Origin: Calditrichota bacterium
GTDB taxonomy: Bacteria > Calditrichota > Calditrichia > Calditrichales > Calditrichaceae
Reading direction: 5' to 3'
DNA: 16,195 nt
Assembly (NCBI GenBank): GCA_024278715.1
Contig: JAJRSN010000185.1
Coordinates: 1 to 16,195, forward strand
Shown: piece after piece, positions 13,404 to 16,195 of the stretch
Layout of the letters: every line of letters begins with the position of its first letter
Numbering within the stretch: position 1 is the stretch's first letter
The notes under the pieces: model-generated
What the model saw: only the letters and a program-made list of their open reading frames with translations
Told to the model about the DNA's origin: nothing
Database searches by the model: none
Position numbers and translations under genes: made by a program

Positions 13404-14459
13404 TCAGTCTTCGACGTGATTATAAATTTCCAAAGCCTTTTTTAACCGCTGCCGATTTTTTGAAGTATCGGGAAACCGGTCTTTCCTTTGCAAAACCAAC
13501 AAAGCCTTTTCTCTGGCAATATCGGTTTTACCGATGCGCTGGTAAATTTCCGCTATCCGAACTTCGCACGCCAGCCAGTGCGAAGGATTGGATTCGGGGT
13601 TTGTTTCAATCAGTTGCAGAAGATGCTCATAAACAGGAATGGCTTTTTTGTATTGATGACTTTTAAAATAAGCGTGAGCGTACGCCCACCACATAAACTG
13701 ACTGTTCGGAAACTGTTCAACGGCTTTTTGCGCATAGCGGATGGCTTCGTCAAATCGCCCGTAGTCGATTAAAATGTAAATCAACTGGTGCATAGCCATG
13801 TAGCGGCTTTTGGAGGGACTGCGCAGGGCGCGTTTAATGTCCGCAATTCCTTCTTCGCGCAAATCGCTGATAAAAGGAAGCCAGAGAACTAATCGCAATT
13901 TTGTGCTGCGCCAGTATTTGTAGGTTCCCAATCCCAAATAGGCTTCGTACAAAGTACTGTCCAGTTCAACGGCAACATTCAGATCGTTAACCGCTTTTAA
14001 ACCGTTATCGAGCGCCTTAATCCACTGCCCTGTTTGTCCCTGAAAATAAGCCAGATAGCCGTAGGCGCTTCCGCGGTAAAAATAAAGAACGGCTCGCGAA
14101 CTATCGGAAAGCCCTCCTTTATTTAATTGTTGATCGCTTTTGCGAATAATAAACAACAAGAGATTCTTAAATTTATGCGCGTCCGCTTGCTCTTCGTAAT
14201 GGGTCATTTTGGAATTTAAAACCGAGGCTAAATAAAAACAGGGAACAAGGCTGCTATCGGTTTGAGCAATCTTTTGGTTTAAAAACTTCTCCGCCCGATT
14301 AAAATGACCGTTAATCGTCCATTCCATTACGTCTTCAATCCAGTTTTGCGAAGCGATTGCGGAAAATGGCAGAATGAGGAGAAAAAAAATCATCGTTTGA
14401 AAAAACAGCCGCATTCCAAATCTGTATTTTTGCTTAATCGTTAAACGGACAGAAATCAT
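13404..14459 (-). CDS. Exported TPR-repeat protein of unknown function
   Basis: This protein of up to 351 residues begins with a signal peptide or anchor (MRLFFQTMIFFLLILPFSAIAS, after a basic stretch), so it is probably periplasmic or exported. The rest is helical with tetratricopeptide-like repeats. The clearest are around DLNVAVELDSTLYEAYLGLGTYKYW, GRFDEAIRYAQKAVEQFPNSQFMWWAYAHAYFKSHQYKKAIPVYEHLL and RIAEIYQRIGKTDIAREKALLVL. TPR arrays bind partner proteins; the partner is unknown. The start at ATG 14459 lies 5 nt after the stop of the metalloprotease gene, so the two are co-transcribed. ATG 14414 (Met16) is an equally possible start, giving a tidier signal peptide; neither has a good ribosome binding site. 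The convergent lptD ends 92 bp away, with no strong terminator between them. Confidence 0.8.
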   Translation of the reverse strand: MISVRLTIKQKYRFGMRLFFQTMIFFLLILPFSAIASQNWIEDVMEWTINGHFNRAEKFLNQKIAQTDSSLVPCFYLASVLNSKMTHYEEQADAHKFKNLLLFIIRKSDQQLNKGGLSDSSRAVLYFYRGSAYGYLAYFQGQTGQWIKALDNGLKAVNDLNVAVELDSTLYEAYLGLGTYKYWRSTKLRLVLWLPFISDLREEGIADIKRALRSPSKSRYMAMHQLIYILIDYGRFDEAIRYAQKAVEQFPNSQFMWWAYAHAYFKSHQYKKAIPVYEHLLQLIETNPESNPSHWLACEVRIAEIYQRIGKTDIAREKALLVLQRKDRFPDTSKNRQRLKKALEIYNHVED

Positions 14460-14464
14460 GACAA

Positions 14465-16075
14465 TTATCGCAATACCGTTAGTTTACCGGCGGCTTTAAA
14501 ATTCTTTCCCTTTATCAGGTAAAAATAAATTCCGGACGACACTTTTTCTGAAAACCGATTGCGCAGATTCCAATAAACTTTGGTATCATTACCCGATTGA
14601 ATTGTTTTAACCAGGCGTCCGCGAACGGTGTAAATTTTTAATTCACTCTGAAAAGGCACATTTAAAAAGGCAATCCTGTCCAGTTTATTGTTAACCACAA
14701 CCGGGTTACGATCGACCATGGCGGGAGCTATTTTAAATTCGTAATTTAAATTTTCGATATCGTTATCCGCGCTGTTTGTCAGAACAACGATAAGCGGTTT
14801 GCCCGCCTGCTGTTGAAAATATTGTGATCTATTGAATTGAGCCGGAGTCATAATGTTTTGTCCGTTAACGATGTGGTTCATTCTTCCCGAATTCGATTCC
14901 GAAGAGACCTTAGCCAGAAAAAAGCCGCTCTCTTCAACCGGCGTCCGTACATGGCGCATGCGCAAGGATTCCAATTTATCATTCAGACTCTCCTTATCCG
15001 TGTTCAGGCGCATTGCCGTAAAAAGCCCGCCGTCTTTAAAAAAGCGGATCGGATCGGCATGTTCGCCGCTAAAATATAACCAGCAGGCGTAACGATTAAA
15101 ACTGTCGGCAAAAGAATCGCCGTAATTCCGAAGCGTTGCATCAATAGCCGAAATAGCGGGATATTTAACCATATTGTTCCAGATTTCCCGAAAGATATCC
15201 GTACCGTGAATTTTAGTCAGCATCTGCAAAAAGATGGCATTGGCGTATTCGCTGTTTCCGTCCGCCGCGTCAAAAGACTTTGAATCAGCCACCGGAATAA
15301 AGCGGTTCACATATTGCACGTAATCGTTAATCTCGTCATACACATAATCTTCCATGAACGTGGATGATATTTCCAAAAAGAAGAGATCGGGATAATCGTA
15401 AACTCCGTTGGAGAATTCCCAGCGGAACTGATATCCCAATTGAATGGCGTGATGGAACTCATGGGCTGCTGTCACCTTTAAGGCTTCCAAACCTTTGGTG
15501 GCAAAGCGGCTGCCCTGAAAATTATTATGGAGTTCCAGGTAGCTGCTGTAATTATTGCCGGGTAAATTGGCAATATCTTCGTTTATATCAAAGTTTGTTA
15601 ATCCGTAGTAATCCATTGAGCTAAAAAAAACGGGATAGCTTGTCACCGGATTGCCTTCCGAATCGGGCGGAGGATTAAATCCCAAGCGATCGATCTCGAC
15701 CTCCCAGACATGATCCAAAATCACGGCAGCCGAATCGATGTAGTCGGGAATACCGTTTCCCAGGCTGTCTTTTGGCGGCACGGCATGATAGCCTTCGAGA
15801 TCGTAATGGAGGACAAAATGACCCGACGGGCTGGTAATTTGATATTTCCGCTTCGGCATTTGCAATAAAGGCTCTGCTAATTTTTGCAGACCTGGCGATA
15901 GTTGGGAAAAATACTGTCTTAAATTAACCGCATCCCGGAACCCGCATTTGGAATAAGCCTCCTGGGAGCGTTCTCCGGTTCGGGCATAGATGTAATGTTC
16001 CAAATCCGAAAGCACATCCGCCCGGGCTAAAGAGATTAACAGGAAAACCGCAAACAATAAACGCAGAAATTTCAT
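14465..16075 (-). CDS. Secreted zinc metalloprotease-like protein with T9SS-type C-terminal sorting domain
   Basis: This 536-residue protein starts with a signal peptide (MKFLRLLFAVFLLISLARA). The central domain has the gluzincin-like motif HEFHH (205-209): His205 and His209 would bind zinc, Glu206 would be catalytic, and Glu235 in FFLEISS is a candidate third ligand. The segment FVLHYDLEGYHAVP followed by DSLGNGIPDYIDSAA resembles the MXAN_6640-type putative metalloproteases of myxobacteria and FCB bacteria. The last 70 residues or so (SELKIYTVRGRLVKTI to the end) look like a type IX secretion or FlgD-like sorting domain, including SSGIYFYLIKGKN. The protein is therefore likely exported and cell-surface attached or released. 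I use ATG 16075; a TTG one codon upstream is possible. GGAAGG lies just upstream, over the stop of der. No substrate can be named. Confidence 0.85.
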   Translation of the reverse strand: MKFLRLLFAVFLLISLARADVLSDLEHYIYARTGERSQEAYSKCGFRDAVNLRQYFSQLSPGLQKLAEPLLQMPKRKYQITSPSGHFVLHYDLEGYHAVPPKDSLGNGIPDYIDSAAVILDHVWEVEIDRLGFNPPPDSEGNPVTSYPVFFSSMDYYGLTNFDINEDIANLPGNNYSSYLELHNNFQGSRFATKGLEALKVTAAHEFHHAIQLGYQFRWEFSNGVYDYPDLFFLEISSTFMEDYVYDEINDYVQYVNRFIPVADSKSFDAADGNSEYANAIFLQMLTKIHGTDIFREIWNNMVKYPAISAIDATLRNYGDSFADSFNRYACWLYFSGEHADPIRFFKDGGLFTAMRLNTDKESLNDKLESLRMRHVRTPVEESGFFLAKVSSESNSGRMNHIVNGQNIMTPAQFNRSQYFQQQAGKPLIVVLTNSADNDIENLNYEFKIAPAMVDRNPVVVNNKLDRIAFLNVPFQSELKIYTVRGRLVKTIQSGNDTKVYWNLRNRFSEKVSSGIYFYLIKGKNFKAAGKLTVLR

Positions 16076-16089
16076 CAAACAATACCTTC

Positions 16090-16195
16090 CTATTTCTTTC
16101 GAAAAACCAGATTCAGCGGTACGCCCTTAAAGCCGAATCGCTCCCGCAATTGATTCTCTAAAAATCGCTTGTAACTATCCATGATCAGATTTGGA
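16090..16195 (-). CDS. der: C-terminus of GTPase Der (EngA)
   Basis: Only the last 34 codons are in the window; the gene continues past the right edge. The peptide contains YKRFLENQLRERFGFKG and then VPLNLVFRKK, the end of the KH-like domain of Der, the double-GTPase-domain factor needed for 50S ribosome assembly. The stop codon lies 14 bp before the metalloprotease ATG, whose ribosome binding site overlaps it, so the genes are probably co-transcribed. Confidence 0.93.
   Translation of the reverse strand, partial: PNLIMDSYKRFLENQLRERFGFKGVPLNLVFRKK

Overview
The window looks like chromosomal DNA of a Gram-negative bacterium in or near the FCB assemblage. A Calditrichota-like lineage (Caldithrix and relatives) is my best guess, but this is inference. 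The supporting signs are an LptD of the type seen in Bacteroidetes and relatives, a secreted metalloprotease with a type IX-secretion-like C-terminal sorting domain, a long-form P5C dehydrogenase (pruA), signal peptides cleaved before Gln, and AT-rich promoters ending in TATATT or TATCTT. Several genes have strong AGGAGG-type ribosome binding sites, which argues against Bacteroidetes proper. Base composition is moderate to AT-rich. I see no phage, insertion sequence, CRISPR or RNA gene.

Layout. Positions 1-1646 hold a truncated short-chain dehydrogenase (minus) divergent from an AraC-family regulator (plus), with a 10-bp-arm inverted repeat between them. Positions 2040-3369 (minus) are a tightly overlapping operon of an ECF sigma factor, its zinc-finger membrane anti-sigma factor and a YbjQ-family protein. 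Positions 3565-4338 encode a YdfG-like dehydrogenase whose leader contains two competing hairpins. Positions 4707-8151 hold enolase (eno), an FtsB/DivIC-like division protein and a large putative outer-membrane beta-barrel protein that appears to start at a non-AUG codon. Positions 8826-10457 are pruA, followed by a strong terminator. Positions 10750-13311 are lptD. Positions 13404-16195 (minus) carry the end of the GTPase gene der, then a secreted zinc metalloprotease and a TPR protein.

The most unusual content is non-coding. The gaps at 4339-4706 and 8152-8825 contain runs of short tandem repeats whose unit sequence changes along the tract while the period stays at 7 bp, apart from one 8-bp array. 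One composite motif occurs in both gaps in opposite orientation, so the two copies bracket the eno-ftsB-outer-membrane block.

Functionally, the window mixes housekeeping genes (glycolysis, division, ribosome assembly, proline/glutamate metabolism) with envelope biogenesis and secretion (lptD, barrel protein, metalloprotease, TPR protein) and one envelope-type sigma/anti-sigma module. Nothing here is a recognisable defence or mobile system. The best candidates for undescribed biology are the period-7 repeat family, the non-AUG start of the barrel gene, and the sigma/anti-sigma/YbjQ unit.
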